A stretch of DNA of 38,220 bases from positions 1 through 38,220 of the IMG/VR virus record IMGVR_UViG_3300010334_000121; one strand, given 5' to 3'. The DNA comes from a virus. Below the pieces are notes generated by a model. The model did not search any database. It saw nothing but the letters and a program-made list of their open reading frames with translations, and had not been told where the DNA came from. The stretch's first letter is position 1. Every line of letters starts with the position of its first letter. Both the position numbers and the translations under genes were made by a program. Below are positions 7,442 through 15,521 of this stretch, piece after piece.

Positions 7442-9211
7442 ATGCGCGCGGAGGTTATCGGCACCACAGGCGGCACGCTCGACGTGTACGAGGCCGACCT
7501 CGATCCGTCCGTGACCATCGTCACGGTGCGCGGCCCGCTCGAGCAGCGCGCGTCGCTGCACTCGGAGTGCGGTGGCTGGACGGACGGGCACGATGCCATC
7601 GCGGAGCGCCTCTGCGCGGCTCTGTGCGAGGGCGATGTGGTGCTCGTCATCGACTCGCCTGGCGGCGCGCACGCGGGGCTTCAAGAGGCCATTCGTCGCG
7701 TGCAGAAGTGCAAAGCTGACTACGGCCGACGCATCACGGCGTACGCCGACGAGATGATCGGCTCGGCCGCCTACTGGTGGGCCGCGACGGTCGCCGACGA
7801 AATCTACTTGCCCGAGGCGGGCATCGTAGGCTCGATTGGCGCGCGCTCGTCGCACTGCTCGGAGGCCGGACACCTCGCGCAAGAGGGCGTCGAGGTGACG
7901 TACTTCGCGGCGCCCGGCGCGGGCAAGGTCGCGTTTGCGCCCGAGCTGCCGCTCTCCGAGATTGGCAAACAGCGCGGCGAGCGCGACGTGTGGATCGCTT
8001 TCGAGGCGTTCGCGTCAGCCGTGAGCTCCTCGCGCGGTCTCTCGCGTGACGACTTGATCAAGCTCGACGCAGACGCGCTCACGGGGCAGATGGCCGTCGA
8101 CGCGGGCCTCGCGGACGGCGTCGCGTCGTTCGACGACGTGCTCGCCTACGCGCTCGCGATGGCGGGCGATGAGGGTGTCGCGACCTCCGACGAAGAGGCC
8201 GCGCCGACTGGCAACAACGCAAGCGGCGTAGTGGCCGCACGGAGACTGACAATGGCAGGACAGCCCGAGTCGCCCGAGCAAGTGAAGAAGCTCGACGAAC
8301 AGGCCCGCAAGATGGCCGAGAAGAAGATGCTCGAGTCGCTCGCCGCGAAGTACGCCGACGAGCTCGCCGAGAAGCACGCCGAGAAGATGGCAGAGGCCGA
8401 GGATGAGGAGTCCGACGAGGACTCCGACGCCGACGCCGATTCCGACTCGGATGGTGGCGGCGACGGCGGTGGTGGTGACGGCGGCGGCGGCGGCGGTGGC
8501 GGCGATGACGCCGACATGGCCGAGGTCGAGGACGAGGCCGACGAAGACGAGGAGGCTCCTCCGTCGTCGAAGAAGGCGATGCCGCCCCCGAAGCGCATGC
8601 AGCCGCCTCCGGCGAAGCAGGACCGCTCGGTGGCCGCGCTCTTCGGCCTCCACGCGAGCGCCAGCGCGCCCGCGGTCAAGGCGGCGGCTCTGCCCTACGT
8701 CTCGCTCGCGAAGGCCGCTCTGAGCGTCACGGGCGCCCGCACGGTGCGCGAGGCCGAGGGTGCGCTTCGCGCTCTCGCCGACGACGCGGCCGACGCGGTG
8801 CGGATGCGCGCCGAGCTCCGCGCGAGCAAGGCGCGCGAGGCTCGTCGCGAGCGCATGGACCTCCTCCGCAAGCTCGCCTCGGCGAACCTGCCCGGCTACA
8901 CGCGCGGCGACCTGTTCGTCGACGTCGAGTCGAATGGCAAGCTCGTGCCGGTGCCCGCGCCGATGTACGACGAGATGAAGCTCTCGACGCTTCGTGGTCT
9001 CGTGAATGGCAAGCTGAAGAGCGCGCCTTCGACGCAGGTCGCGCCGTTCCAGCCCTCGCAGACTGCCGCCGTGCAGGCTGCCAACCAGGCCACGGTCGAC
9101 GTCGTCGCGCCGCAGGCCACGCAGTTCTCTGGCCGCTCTACGGCCTCGACGGACAAGCTCGCCGCGGCGGCCGCTGCACTCATGCAGATGGGCGCCTTCT
9201 CCAACGGTTGA
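7442..9211 (+). CDS. Head maturation protease (S49, SppA-like) fused to scaffold
   Basis: 589 residues. It starts one base after the previous stop, with GAGGAGAG upstream. Residues 1-235 form an SppA/S49-type serine protease: VLVIDSPGG (67-75), the nucleophile Ser108 in EMIGSAAYWW, GIVGSIGA (127-134) and TGQMAVDAGLADGV (214-227). It trims the scaffold and head proteins during maturation. Residues 271-330 are a charged coiled coil, 340-375 an Asp/Ser then poly-Gly linker, and the C-terminal 200 residues look like a scaffold with a helical LRALADDAADAVRMRAELRA stretch. The design parallels lambda gpC with its nested scaffold Nu3. Confidence 0.85.
   Translation: MRAEVIGTTGGTLDVYEADLDPSVTIVTVRGPLEQRASLHSECGGWTDGHDAIAERLCAALCEGDVVLVIDSPGGAHAGLQEAIRRVQKCKADYGRRITAYADEMIGSAAYWWAATVADEIYLPEAGIVGSIGARSSHCSEAGHLAQEGVEVTYFAAPGAGKVAFAPELPLSEIGKQRGERDVWIAFEAFASAVSSSRGLSRDDLIKLDADALTGQMAVDAGLADGVASFDDVLAYALAMAGDEGVATSDEEAAPTGNNASGVVAARRLTMAGQPESPEQVKKLDEQARKMAEKKMLESLAAKYADELAEKHAEKMAEAEDEESDEDSDADADSDSDGGGDGGGGDGGGGGGGGDDADMAEVEDEADEDEEAPPSSKKAMPPPKRMQPPPAKQDRSVAALFGLHASASAPAVKAAALPYVSLAKAALSVTGARTVREAEGALRALADDAADAVRMRAELRASKAREARRERMDLLRKLASANLPGYTRGDLFVDVESNGKLVPVPAPMYDEMKLSTLRGLVNGKLKSAPSTQVAPFQPSQTAAVQAANQATVDVVAPQATQFSGRSTASTDKLAAAAAALMQMGAFSNG
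8252..9211 (+). CDS. Nested scaffold protein from an internal start
   Basis: An in-frame ATG at 8252 (Met271 of the protease) is preceded by GGAG at 8241-8244 with a seven-base gap, a good ribosome binding site inside the coding region. The product would be 319 residues beginning MAGQPESPEQVKK: a coiled coil, acidic-glycine linker and the C-terminal helical part. In lambda the equivalent nested product (Nu3) is the free scaffold around which capsids assemble. The start is seen in sequence; that it is used is inference from family behaviour. Confidence 0.5.
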   Translation: MAGQPESPEQVKKLDEQARKMAEKKMLESLAAKYADELAEKHAEKMAEAEDEESDEDSDADADSDSDGGGDGGGGDGGGGGGGGDDADMAEVEDEADEDEEAPPSSKKAMPPPKRMQPPPAKQDRSVAALFGLHASASAPAVKAAALPYVSLAKAALSVTGARTVREAEGALRALADDAADAVRMRAELRASKAREARRERMDLLRKLASANLPGYTRGDLFVDVESNGKLVPVPAPMYDEMKLSTLRGLVNGKLKSAPSTQVAPFQPSQTAAVQAANQATVDVVAPQATQFSGRSTASTDKLAAAAAALMQMGAFSNG

Positions 9212-9225
9212 CAGGAGCCTAGACA

Positions 9226-10107
9226 ATGACCGCCACCGCACAACTCAACGGCGCCTGGACGCCGATCTCTGACCACAACGCGATTCCCGGCTGGGTCGCT
9301 CGCCCCCTCGCGGCCTCCGCGCAGGTCGGCAAGGGCCAGCTCGTCACGGTCGACCCGGCGACGGGTTACGCCTCGCTGAACGACGGCACGGTGCCGAGCC
9401 AGATCGCCGCGGGCGTCGGCGACTTCGCCGAGCTCTCCGACACCTCGAGCACGGCCGGCGCGGCCGCGGTTCGCCTCACGGAGCGATGGTTCTACGGCCT
9501 CGCGGCCTCGACCCTGTCGAATGACGGGTTCACCGATGCTGACTTCGGCGTTCCGTTCTACATCAAGGACGAGAACACGCTCGGCAAGTTGAGCAACTAC
9601 TCGGGCAGCAACCGCTCGCTCGGCGGCCTCGTGTTCGGCCTCGCGGTCGACTCTACGCCGATTGCGTGGTGCGGCCCTGTGGCCTCGCTCCTCGCGCGCG
9701 CGCAGCTTCTCGCGAACAGTGTGAACGCAGCGACGTACGACATCGCGGACGCCGCGGCGAACGCGACCATCGCGGAGCGCGCCGTCGAGCGCCAGAGGGT
9801 TCACGGCGTCGTGACGTCGGTCGAGTACATCGGTGCCGCGATTGCCGCGGACAACACGGACTACGTCACGGTGACGGTCAGCAAGCGTGACGGCGCGGGC
9901 GGCGCGGCGGTGGTGGTTGCCACCTACGACTCGCGCGCGGCGAACCAAGGCGCGGCCACGAGCTTCGTGCCGAAGGCCTTTGGTCTCTCGGCCGTCGCGG
10001 GTGCGCTCAACCTGCTCGAGACGGACATCATCACCATCACGGTCGCCAAGGGCGGCGCGGGCAAGACGATCACGGGCAACGTGCGCGTCGTGCAGAAGGT
10101 CATCTGA
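9226..10107 (+). CDS. Probable capsid decoration or head-fibre protein
   Basis: 293 residues, with an AGGAG ribosome binding site at 9212-9216, directly before the major capsid gene as is usual for decoration proteins. The N-terminal 160 residues look like a compact beta domain: GQLVTVDPATGYASLNDG, VRLTERWFYGLAAST, GVPFYIKDENTLGKL, GLVFGLAVDSTPIAWCGP. After a helical linker (about 165-200), residues 200-293 form a second beta domain (VHGVVTSVEYIGAAI to GNVRVVQKVI) that reads like an outward-facing module. It presumably coats the capsid surface and stabilises it. No enzymatic motif is present. Confidence 0.55.
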   Translation: MTATAQLNGAWTPISDHNAIPGWVARPLAASAQVGKGQLVTVDPATGYASLNDGTVPSQIAAGVGDFAELSDTSSTAGAAAVRLTERWFYGLAASTLSNDGFTDADFGVPFYIKDENTLGKLSNYSGSNRSLGGLVFGLAVDSTPIAWCGPVASLLARAQLLANSVNAATYDIADAAANATIAERAVERQRVHGVVTSVEYIGAAIAADNTDYVTVTVSKRDGAGGAAVVVATYDSRAANQGAATSFVPKAFGLSAVAGALNLLETDIITITVAKGGAGKTITGNVRVVQKVI

Positions 10108-10118
10108 GGTAGACCATC

Positions 10119-11282
10119 ATGGCAAACGTACTCCCGCTCAACATCTTCCCTGGGTTCACCGCCCACGGGCTCATCTCTGACCAGGTTCGCGAGATTGCCA
10201 CGGTCTTCAACGCGGAAGGCGTCGAGGCCCTCACGGCGATCCCCGAGCAGAGCGTGGCGTGGGCCGACCTCGGCTCGCGGTACACGCCTGGCATGATCGA
10301 CGTCAAGGTGCCTGTGCGCCTCACCTCGCTCCTCGGCTTCGAGGCGTTCGAAGGCGAGCGCAAGTACCACCAGGTCAACGTGAGCTCTGTGGCAGTGCGG
10401 CCCGCGCCGTACTCGCTCGGTCTCGAGTGGCCGATTCAGCTCACGCAGGCCGGCATTCCGCAGCTCGTCGAGTTCTACGGCGTTCAGGGCCTCGCGAATG
10501 ACGTCGTGAGCCACGCGCGCGCGCTCAAGGCCGACCTCGTGGCCTCGCTCATGTTCGCGGGCTTCACGAACTCGAGCCTCGGCCTCACGGCAAAGGCGCT
10601 CACGCTGCCGCAGCCTGGCTATCCGAGCGGTCTTCCGCTCTTCACGGACGGCTCGGCTACGCCGCAGCACTTCTCTAACCCGCTCGACAGCCGCTCCACG
10701 CGGTTCTCGAACCTGTTCTACAACGTCGGCAAGCTGACCGACAGCGGCGTTCTCGGCCAGTGCCTCTACAACATGTCGCGCGTGCCGCACCCGTCGAAGG
10801 CGAACATGACCCTCGGCCTCGGCGTCACCGACTTCGTCGGCCCGACGTCGATGCTCCCGGTGTTCATGCAGGCCGCGGTGCAGAGCCTCAGCCTCCAGAC
10901 GACGACGACGCCCGCGAACCTCGCGGTCGCCTCGACGAACCCCTTCACCCCGGAGCACGTCACGAACTCGCTCGCGTATGTGAACGCGGCCGGCCTCACG
11001 CCGTACCGCTTCCACATCGCGCCGCAGCTCGACGCGCATCCCTACGTCGTGGCCAATCCGACCAAGCAGATGTGGTTCGCGATCTCGCAGTCGCGTCCCT
11101 CGCTCAAGTGGTGCGAGATGGCCGGCCCGAATGCCACGTTCGCGCCGATGCTCACGCTCCTCGGCGACGGCACGGAGGAAGCCCGGAAGACGCGCAAGGT
11201 GCGTATGTTCGGCGACCTCGACGCGGGCGCGGCTGCGGGTCTTCCGCACTGCATCCAGATGTACACGGAGAGCACGCCCTAA
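10119..11282 (+). CDS. Major capsid protein (Mu gpT-like)
   Basis: 387 residues. The order and features fit the Mu gpT major head subunit, an HK97-fold protein that builds the icosahedral shell: an N-terminal arm, PVRLTSLLGFEAFEGERKYH, an E-loop-like stretch, YGVQGLANDVVSHARALKAD as the spine helix, GLPLFTDGSATPQHFSN, and TPYRFHIAPQLDAHPYVV with NPTKQMWFA near the end. The annotation is supported by length, by position after protease-scaffold and decoration genes, and by the same Mu-type identity of the portal. A TGAGGTAG sequence before the ATG may supply ribosome binding. Confidence 0.85.
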   Translation: MANVLPLNIFPGFTAHGLISDQVREIATVFNAEGVEALTAIPEQSVAWADLGSRYTPGMIDVKVPVRLTSLLGFEAFEGERKYHQVNVSSVAVRPAPYSLGLEWPIQLTQAGIPQLVEFYGVQGLANDVVSHARALKADLVASLMFAGFTNSSLGLTAKALTLPQPGYPSGLPLFTDGSATPQHFSNPLDSRSTRFSNLFYNVGKLTDSGVLGQCLYNMSRVPHPSKANMTLGLGVTDFVGPTSMLPVFMQAAVQSLSLQTTTTPANLAVASTNPFTPEHVTNSLAYVNAAGLTPYRFHIAPQLDAHPYVVANPTKQMWFAISQSRPSLKWCEMAGPNATFAPMLTLLGDGTEEARKTRKVRMFGDLDAGAAAGLPHCIQMYTESTP

Positions 11283-11306
11283 TTAGGGCTAGGAGAGGCA
11301 CTCACC

Positions 11307-11993
11307 ATGTCAGTCGCATACTGCACGACAGACGAAGTGTTCACGCTCGGCCTTGCCGCGGCGGCATTCGTCACTCGTCCTCGTGTGCCTGACGCGGTGA
11401 GTGCCAATCCGGCCGTCATCCGGATCAAGGCCCACGGATTGACCACCTCGGACGTGATCACGTTCGAGGCGGTCTCCGGGGGTAGTCTCCCGACAAGTAT
11501 CAGCGGTTTCCAGCCGTACTACCCAGTGCCGATTAGCGCGGATCTCATCCACGTCGCGACCACGCCCAACGGGACGCCCATCGCGTCGTGGGCGAGCACG
11601 GGCGGTGGATGGGGCGTATGCGTCGACCCGCTGCGGCGCATCGCAGCGCATGCGCTCGAGGTGAGTTCGGAGATTGACGAGCACCTGACGGCGCATGACC
11701 CGCCGCTCCTCGTCGACCCGGTCACTGGCCTCTATCCGCAGGTCATCGTGGGCCTCGCGGCGCGCATGGCGGCTCGAGCCGCGGTGACGAGCCTCCAAGT
11801 CGAGAACGCGGCCTATCGTGTGGCCGTCGACCGGCTCATGGCGCGCGAAGAGTTCGACAAGCTCCTCCTCGCCGACTGGAAGGCAGGCAAGCCCGTCCAG
11901 CCCAGGCCGACAGACGAGGACGACCTCGCCGACAACGCACCTCGAGCGGGTTACGGTCGTCCGAATGCGGGATGGTCGCGCTCCTATGTTTAA
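11307..11993 (+). CDS. Head-tail connector (DUF1320/Mu gp36-like) with an inserted domain
   Basis: 228 residues, with AGGAG at 11291-11295 as ribosome binding site. The N-terminus (YCTTDEVFTLG) and the C-terminal two-thirds (RRIAAHALEVSSEIDEHL, YPQVIVGLAARMAARAAV, DRLMAREEFDKLLLADWK) match the helical gp36/gp6-type adaptor that sits under the portal. Between them, residues about 30-105 form an extra beta-rich domain (IRIKAHGLTTSDVITFEAVSGG and following) of a kind commonly found in phage virion surface proteins. The insertion is unusual for a buried connector and might decorate the neck. It overlaps the next gene by eight bases. Confidence 0.65.
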   Translation: MSVAYCTTDEVFTLGLAAAAFVTRPRVPDAVSANPAVIRIKAHGLTTSDVITFEAVSGGSLPTSISGFQPYYPVPISADLIHVATTPNGTPIASWASTGGGWGVCVDPLRRIAAHALEVSSEIDEHLTAHDPPLLVDPVTGLYPQVIVGLAARMAARAAVTSLQVENAAYRVAVDRLMAREEFDKLLLADWKAGKPVQPRPTDEDDLADNAPRAGYGRPNAGWSRSYV

Positions 11994-12288
11994 TCGTCTT
12001 CGGCAGCACATCATCGAGATCAAGGCAGCTCCCGCGCGCGTTGCGCAGGCGAGCGCGCCGCGCATCCAGGCGAAGCTCCGCGCCGACTCGACGACGCGCA
12101 GGGGTAACGTGCCCTCGTTCGCCAAGTTCGGCGACATTCCGAGCGTAGCAGTCGCGAATGGCAACAACGTCGAAGTGACGTGCGCCGACTGGGTGATGCG
12201 CCAAGTCGACAAGCGAAGCCAGATTTCGAGCTGGGTCGGTATCATCCTTGACGAGGCTGCCGCGGAGTTCCGCCGAGGCGGGCAGTAG
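11986..12288 (+). CDS. Putative neck or tail completion protein
   Basis: 100 residues from an ATG at 11986, overlapping the connector by eight bases. The N-terminus is a basic amphipathic helix (FNRLRQHIIEIKAAPARVAQ), followed by a region of short strands (KFGDIPSVAVANGNNVEVTC) and a C-terminal helix with DEAAAEFRRGGQ. The family is not recognised. In Mu-like and other contractile phages this slot, between the connector and the tail terminator, holds small neck proteins, so a head-tail joining role is inferred. The next gene starts two bases after its stop. Confidence 0.5.
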   Translation: MFNRLRQHIIEIKAAPARVAQASAPRIQAKLRADSTTRRGNVPSFAKFGDIPSVAVANGNNVEVTCADWVMRQVDKRSQISSWVGIILDEAAAEFRRGGQ

Positions 12289-12290
12289 CC

Positions 12291-12899
12291 GTGCCGCTCG
12301 TCGCGCAACCGGGCCAGCCGTCGACGCTGGCCGTCGTCATCCAGCAAGTCATCGACGCCTTCGCCGAGCTCGGCGACGCGACGCCGATCATGGTCGGCAA
12401 ACACTACCTCGAGCACCTCGGCGCGGGCTTCGGGCCGCGCGTGCTCTTCGTGCCCGAGGCCGGTTCGGGGCGCGTCGACCGACCGATCAACCTCGGCAAC
12501 GCGGCGAGTGTCGTGCATTCGTGCGACGTCTACGTCCGAGGGCCTGAGACGGGCTCCGACGTGTCGCGCTGCGATGCGGTGTACTACCTCGCCGACCTCG
12601 TGATCAACGCGCTTATCACGGCCGCGCCTGGGCGTATCGAGTGGGGTAGTCTTCGGGACGATTCGCCGGTCAACGTCGATATGCTCGGCGCCGGGCTTGT
12701 CTTCAGCTTCACTTACGCTCGCGACGTGACGCATGCGCCGCAGCCTGCGGGACGTGGTCGCTGGAACCTCGCGGCGGCCGCTGCGTCGTCCGCAGTAGCG
12801 CGACCTGTGCTACCATCCAACCGCGGCGGGCTCGGTGCGCTGCCCGACGATTCGGCGGCCGTTGAGGCGGTCGAGGTCACTACCATCCCACAGGAGTAA
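12291..12899 (+). CDS. Putative tail terminator protein
   Basis: 202 residues from a GTG. The N-terminal 145 residues have the alternating strand-helix look of tail terminators: an opening helix (TLAVVIQQVIDAFAELG), PRVLFVPEAG, SCDVYVRG, a central helix (YYLADLVINALITA) and a closing strand (LVFSFTYARDV). The last 50 residues are a Pro/Ala-rich tail. Terminators cap the growing tail tube and sheath and dock the tail to the neck. The call rests on position immediately before the sheath gene and on overall pattern; no diagnostic motif is visible. Confidence 0.5.
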   Translation: MPLVAQPGQPSTLAVVIQQVIDAFAELGDATPIMVGKHYLEHLGAGFGPRVLFVPEAGSGRVDRPINLGNAASVVHSCDVYVRGPETGSDVSRCDAVYYLADLVINALITAAPGRIEWGSLRDDSPVNVDMLGAGLVFSFTYARDVTHAPQPAGRGRWNLAAAAASSAVARPVLPSNRGGLGALPDDSAAVEAVEVTTIPQE

Positions 12900-12904
12900 C
12901 CCCT

Positions 12905-14431
12905 ATGTCGGGCGTTTTCAGCATCTCGGTCACGGAGGCTCGCGGGCAGATCGCCATTCCCGCCGAGCTCGACAGGCTCGCAATCGTCATCGGCGCGACG
13001 AGCGCGGGCACGGGCATGAGCTCGTTCTATTCGAGTGGCGCGGCGGCCGTTGCGGCCCTCGGCTACGGCGACGCGGTCGACGCGGTCGCGCAGATCATCG
13101 AGCAGAAGCAAGCCACGGGCACGGCGCGCAAGTACCCTGTCGCGTGTTACAGCGCGACGCACGCGGACGGGACCGCGGGCTCGTTCGGCGCGATCACGAA
13201 GGTCGGCACGGGCGTCACGGTGATGAGCGCGCACTCTGGCTCGCACCCGTACGGCACTTACAAGCTCGTGATCAAGTGCGTCACGGGCGGGACCATCGGC
13301 ACGTCCGGCGTCCAGATCCGCTACTCGCTCGACGGCGGGCGCCACTACTCGCCAATCATCGCGCTCGGCACGGCGACGACGTACATCGTTCCGCATAGCG
13401 GCATTCAGGTCGACTTCACTGTTGCGACCATCGTCGCGGGCGACACGTTCTCGTGCCGCACCTTCGCGCCGCAGCCGGGCCCGGACGACCTCACGGCGGC
13501 GTTCGCGGCCATCGCGGCGTCGACCATCGACTCGGCGCTCATCGTCGTCGAGGGCGACACGTCGACGGGCAACTTCGCGGCAATCTCGTCGGGGATCGAC
13601 GCCTGCCTCGCGGTCGGCAAGCGGGTGACGGTCCTTTGCCGTACGCGCCTCCCCGACTTTGAGGCGAGCGAGACCGAGCAGCAGTGGGCCGACGCCATCG
13701 CGTCGAGCTTCCACAGTCTCTCCGACTCGCGCATTCACCTCCGCGCGTCGTATGGCCTCCTCACGGACGCCATGACGGGCAACCAGTACCTTCGCGGCGA
13801 CCTCGCGCAGTACGCGGCCGACGCCGTGCGCGTATCGCGCTCGTCGTTCCCCGACGTCCCCTCCGACCAGCCGATGGCGAACTTCACGCTCGTCGATGCG
13901 GCGGGCGTCACGGTCGGCCACGACGAAGGGCCTCGAGGCGCGGTGACGGGCCTGAGCAACGAGACGCTCGGCAACCGCTTCGGCTGCGTGATGCGCCTCC
14001 CCGACGCGACCCGTCGCGAGCAGGTCTTCTCGTGCGTGCCGTGGGTCATGTACGCCGCGGATGAGCGCATCAAGAACCTCCCGACGCGCCGCATCGCGAA
14101 TGCCATGGAGCGCGTCGCCGTGTCGGCCGGCACCTCGCAGCTCGGAGCGAAGCTCTTCTACACGCCCGCGGACGGCTCGCCGGGCTCGCAGGCGCAGCTC
14201 ACGGACGTCTCGCGGAATGCCATTCACGGCGTCATCTACCAGGCGCTCGCCGTCAACTTCACGAATGACATTCAGAACGCCAACGCGGCCGGCCTCGACA
14301 CGGGGCTTGTGCAGGTGTCGCCGTACGTCACCGTTTCGGGCGGCAACCTGCTCACGGTGTCTGTCACCCTGAGCCCGCTCGTTTTCGGCTACCTGCTCTC
14401 GCTCGACATCGTGCTCGCCATTCAGGAGTAA
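12905..14431 (+). CDS. Contractile tail sheath protein
   Basis: 508 residues with AGGAG at 12893-12897. The N-terminal region is typical of sheath subunits (ELDRLAIVIGATSAG, then VAALGYGDAVDAVAQIIE). A beta insertion domain at about 105-195 (YKLVIKCVTGGTIGTSGVQI, YSLDGGRHYSPI, IVAGDTFSC) is seen in many sheath proteins. The C-terminal part carries the interlocking region: LPTRRIANAMERVAVSAGT, VIYQALAVNFTNDIQNA, and a final strand (YLLSLDIVLAIQE) that would donate to neighbouring subunits. Sheath contraction drives the tube through the cell envelope. The tube gene follows after six bases, as expected. Confidence 0.8.
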   Translation: MSGVFSISVTEARGQIAIPAELDRLAIVIGATSAGTGMSSFYSSGAAAVAALGYGDAVDAVAQIIEQKQATGTARKYPVACYSATHADGTAGSFGAITKVGTGVTVMSAHSGSHPYGTYKLVIKCVTGGTIGTSGVQIRYSLDGGRHYSPIIALGTATTYIVPHSGIQVDFTVATIVAGDTFSCRTFAPQPGPDDLTAAFAAIAASTIDSALIVVEGDTSTGNFAAISSGIDACLAVGKRVTVLCRTRLPDFEASETEQQWADAIASSFHSLSDSRIHLRASYGLLTDAMTGNQYLRGDLAQYAADAVRVSRSSFPDVPSDQPMANFTLVDAAGVTVGHDEGPRGAVTGLSNETLGNRFGCVMRLPDATRREQVFSCVPWVMYAADERIKNLPTRRIANAMERVAVSAGTSQLGAKLFYTPADGSPGSQAQLTDVSRNAIHGVIYQALAVNFTNDIQNANAAGLDTGLVQVSPYVTVSGGNLLTVSVTLSPLVFGYLLSLDIVLAIQE

Positions 14432-14437
14432 CGCATC

Positions 14438-14923
14438 ATGGCTGGAATCACGCGAACCACGGACGTCGAGCTCGACGGCTCGACTGTGACGGTCACGTTT
14501 GGCCGTCACGAAATCAAGGCGCTCTCTGCCAGCTACGGCGACTCCCTCGAAACCGAGGTCGTCCGCATGATGGGCTCGCAGCAGCAGAACGCGAGGACCG
14601 CGGGCACCTACAAGACCGAGAGCGTGAAGATCAAGTTCCGCGCTTCGATCTTCCGTGCTGAGGTCATGCCCCTGTTCCCGACGAACGGCGGAGGCAACAG
14701 CCGAGTGCCGATCACGGTCAACTTCTCGCACCCGGACATCGGCTCGGATAGCGACCTCCTCGACGGCGCCCGTTGCACGAACTGGACGGCCGCGGCCGAG
14801 GCGTCGTCGAAGGCCCTCGAGGTCGAAACGACGTGGGAGATCTTGCAGGTCTACTGGACTTCGGACAGGAAGACGATCAACTCGCTGAACGGCATCGTGC
14901 CCTCGGGCGCGTCGGCGTTCTGA
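14438..14923 (+). CDS. Tail tube protein
   Basis: 161 residues. A single beta-rich domain with strands such as DVELDGSTVTVTFGRHEIKAL, ESVKIKFRASIF, RVPITVNFSHPD and LEVETTWEILQVYW, the pattern of tail tube proteins that stack as hexamers inside the sheath. The size is right for myovirus tubes, and the position directly after the sheath and before the tail assembly chaperones is conserved in contractile phages. The ribosome binding site is weak (AGGAG overlaps the end of the sheath gene at 14425-14429). A hairpin lies just past its stop. Confidence 0.75.
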   Translation: MAGITRTTDVELDGSTVTVTFGRHEIKALSASYGDSLETEVVRMMGSQQQNARTAGTYKTESVKIKFRASIFRAEVMPLFPTNGGGNSRVPITVNFSHPDIGSDSDLLDGARCTNWTAAAEASSKALEVETTWEILQVYWTSDRKTINSLNGIVPSGASAF

Positions 14924-14930
14924 TTAGGTG

Positions 14931-14968
14931 GCGCGCTGCGGGCTCTAGCGGGCCCGTGGCGCGCGTTT
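14931..14968 (+). terminator. GC-rich hairpin after the tube gene
   Basis: GCGCGC at 14931-14936 pairs with GCGCGC at 14959-14964, and CGGGC at 14939-14943 pairs with GCCCG at 14952-14956. The stems are separated by a two-base mismatch on each side, and the loop is eight bases. Only three T residues follow (14966-14968), so it is a poor intrinsic terminator. It may attenuate transcription or protect the abundant tube transcript. It occupies the 67-bp gap between the tube and chaperone genes. Confidence 0.4.
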
Positions 14969-14990
14969 CGTACGCAAGAGGGGTAACGAC

Positions 14991-15521
14991 ATGGCAATCG
15001 ATTGGAAGGCGCGCCTTGATGCCGCCAAGGCGGCGAAGGCTGCGGCCGAGGCCGCGTTCACGGACGACGACCGCGCCGAGGCGCAGGCCCGCGCCGAGGA
15101 GGAGACCATCCTCGCGGCTGCGCGAAAGCTCGCCGCCGAGAAGCTTGAGATCGACCTCGCGAGGCGCGAGGACGCCGCGCGCGAGGCGCTCGGGCCGCGC
15201 ATCCCGGTGCGCAGGCTCGTGCTTGAGGATCTAGGGCACTCGATGATCGTCCGCGCGCCGTCGGCCAAGGCGCATCAGGCGTGGGAGAAGCAGATCGCGG
15301 AGTCGGCTAGCAACCCGAAGATCGACCGCGCCGAAGTGACGCGCAACTACGCGCTCGCGAGCGTGTACGACTGGGATGGTGCGACGGACCTGCACGGCCT
15401 CGCGTCGGCGCAGGGCGCCGAGCTGCTCCGCTTCGTCAAGGAATACCCGGCAGTCGCGACCAGCATCGCGAACCTCGCGGCCGAGCTCGGAGGTCTCGTC
15501 CTCGCGAGCCGGAAAAGCTGA
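14991..15521 (+). CDS. Tail assembly chaperone, short form (G-like)
   Basis: 176 residues with an AGAGGGG ribosome binding site. The N-terminus is a charged alanine-rich helix (residues 1-60). The middle part has short strands (RRLVLEDLGHSMIVRAP), and the C-terminus is helical (AVATSIANLAAELGG). Genes in this slot, between tube and tape measure, encode chaperones that coat the tape measure during tail assembly; the longer G-T version is made by ribosomal frameshifting. Here a second ORF begins in the +1 frame exactly at the end of this one, and the stop follows AAA-AGC-TGA. Product identity rests on position, size and the overlap arrangement. Confidence 0.65.
   Translation: MAIDWKARLDAAKAAKAAAEAAFTDDDRAEAQARAEEETILAAARKLAAEKLEIDLARREDAAREALGPRIPVRRLVLEDLGHSMIVRAPSAKAHQAWEKQIAESASNPKIDRAEVTRNYALASVYDWDGATDLHGLASAQGAELLRFVKEYPAVATSIANLAAELGGLVLASRKS
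15510..15521 (+). promoter_or_regulatory. Putative ribosomal frameshift site
   Basis: The zero-frame codons CGG-AAA-AGC-TGA occupy 15510-15521. The run of four A at 15513-15516 lets a lysine tRNA on AAA re-pair with AAA one base downstream, entering the +1 frame (GCT-GAG-GTC), just before the stop. A -2 shift would reach the same frame; Mu is reported to use a -2 shift at its chaperone genes. The -1 frame stays open for only about 28 codons, so the usual -1 shift is less likely here. Confidence 0.45.

Noticed and set aside
8015-9241. Long reverse-strand open frame opposite the protease-scaffold gene
   Set aside because: It mirrors the codon bias of a high-GC gene and shows low-complexity Arg/Leu/His composition with no domain.
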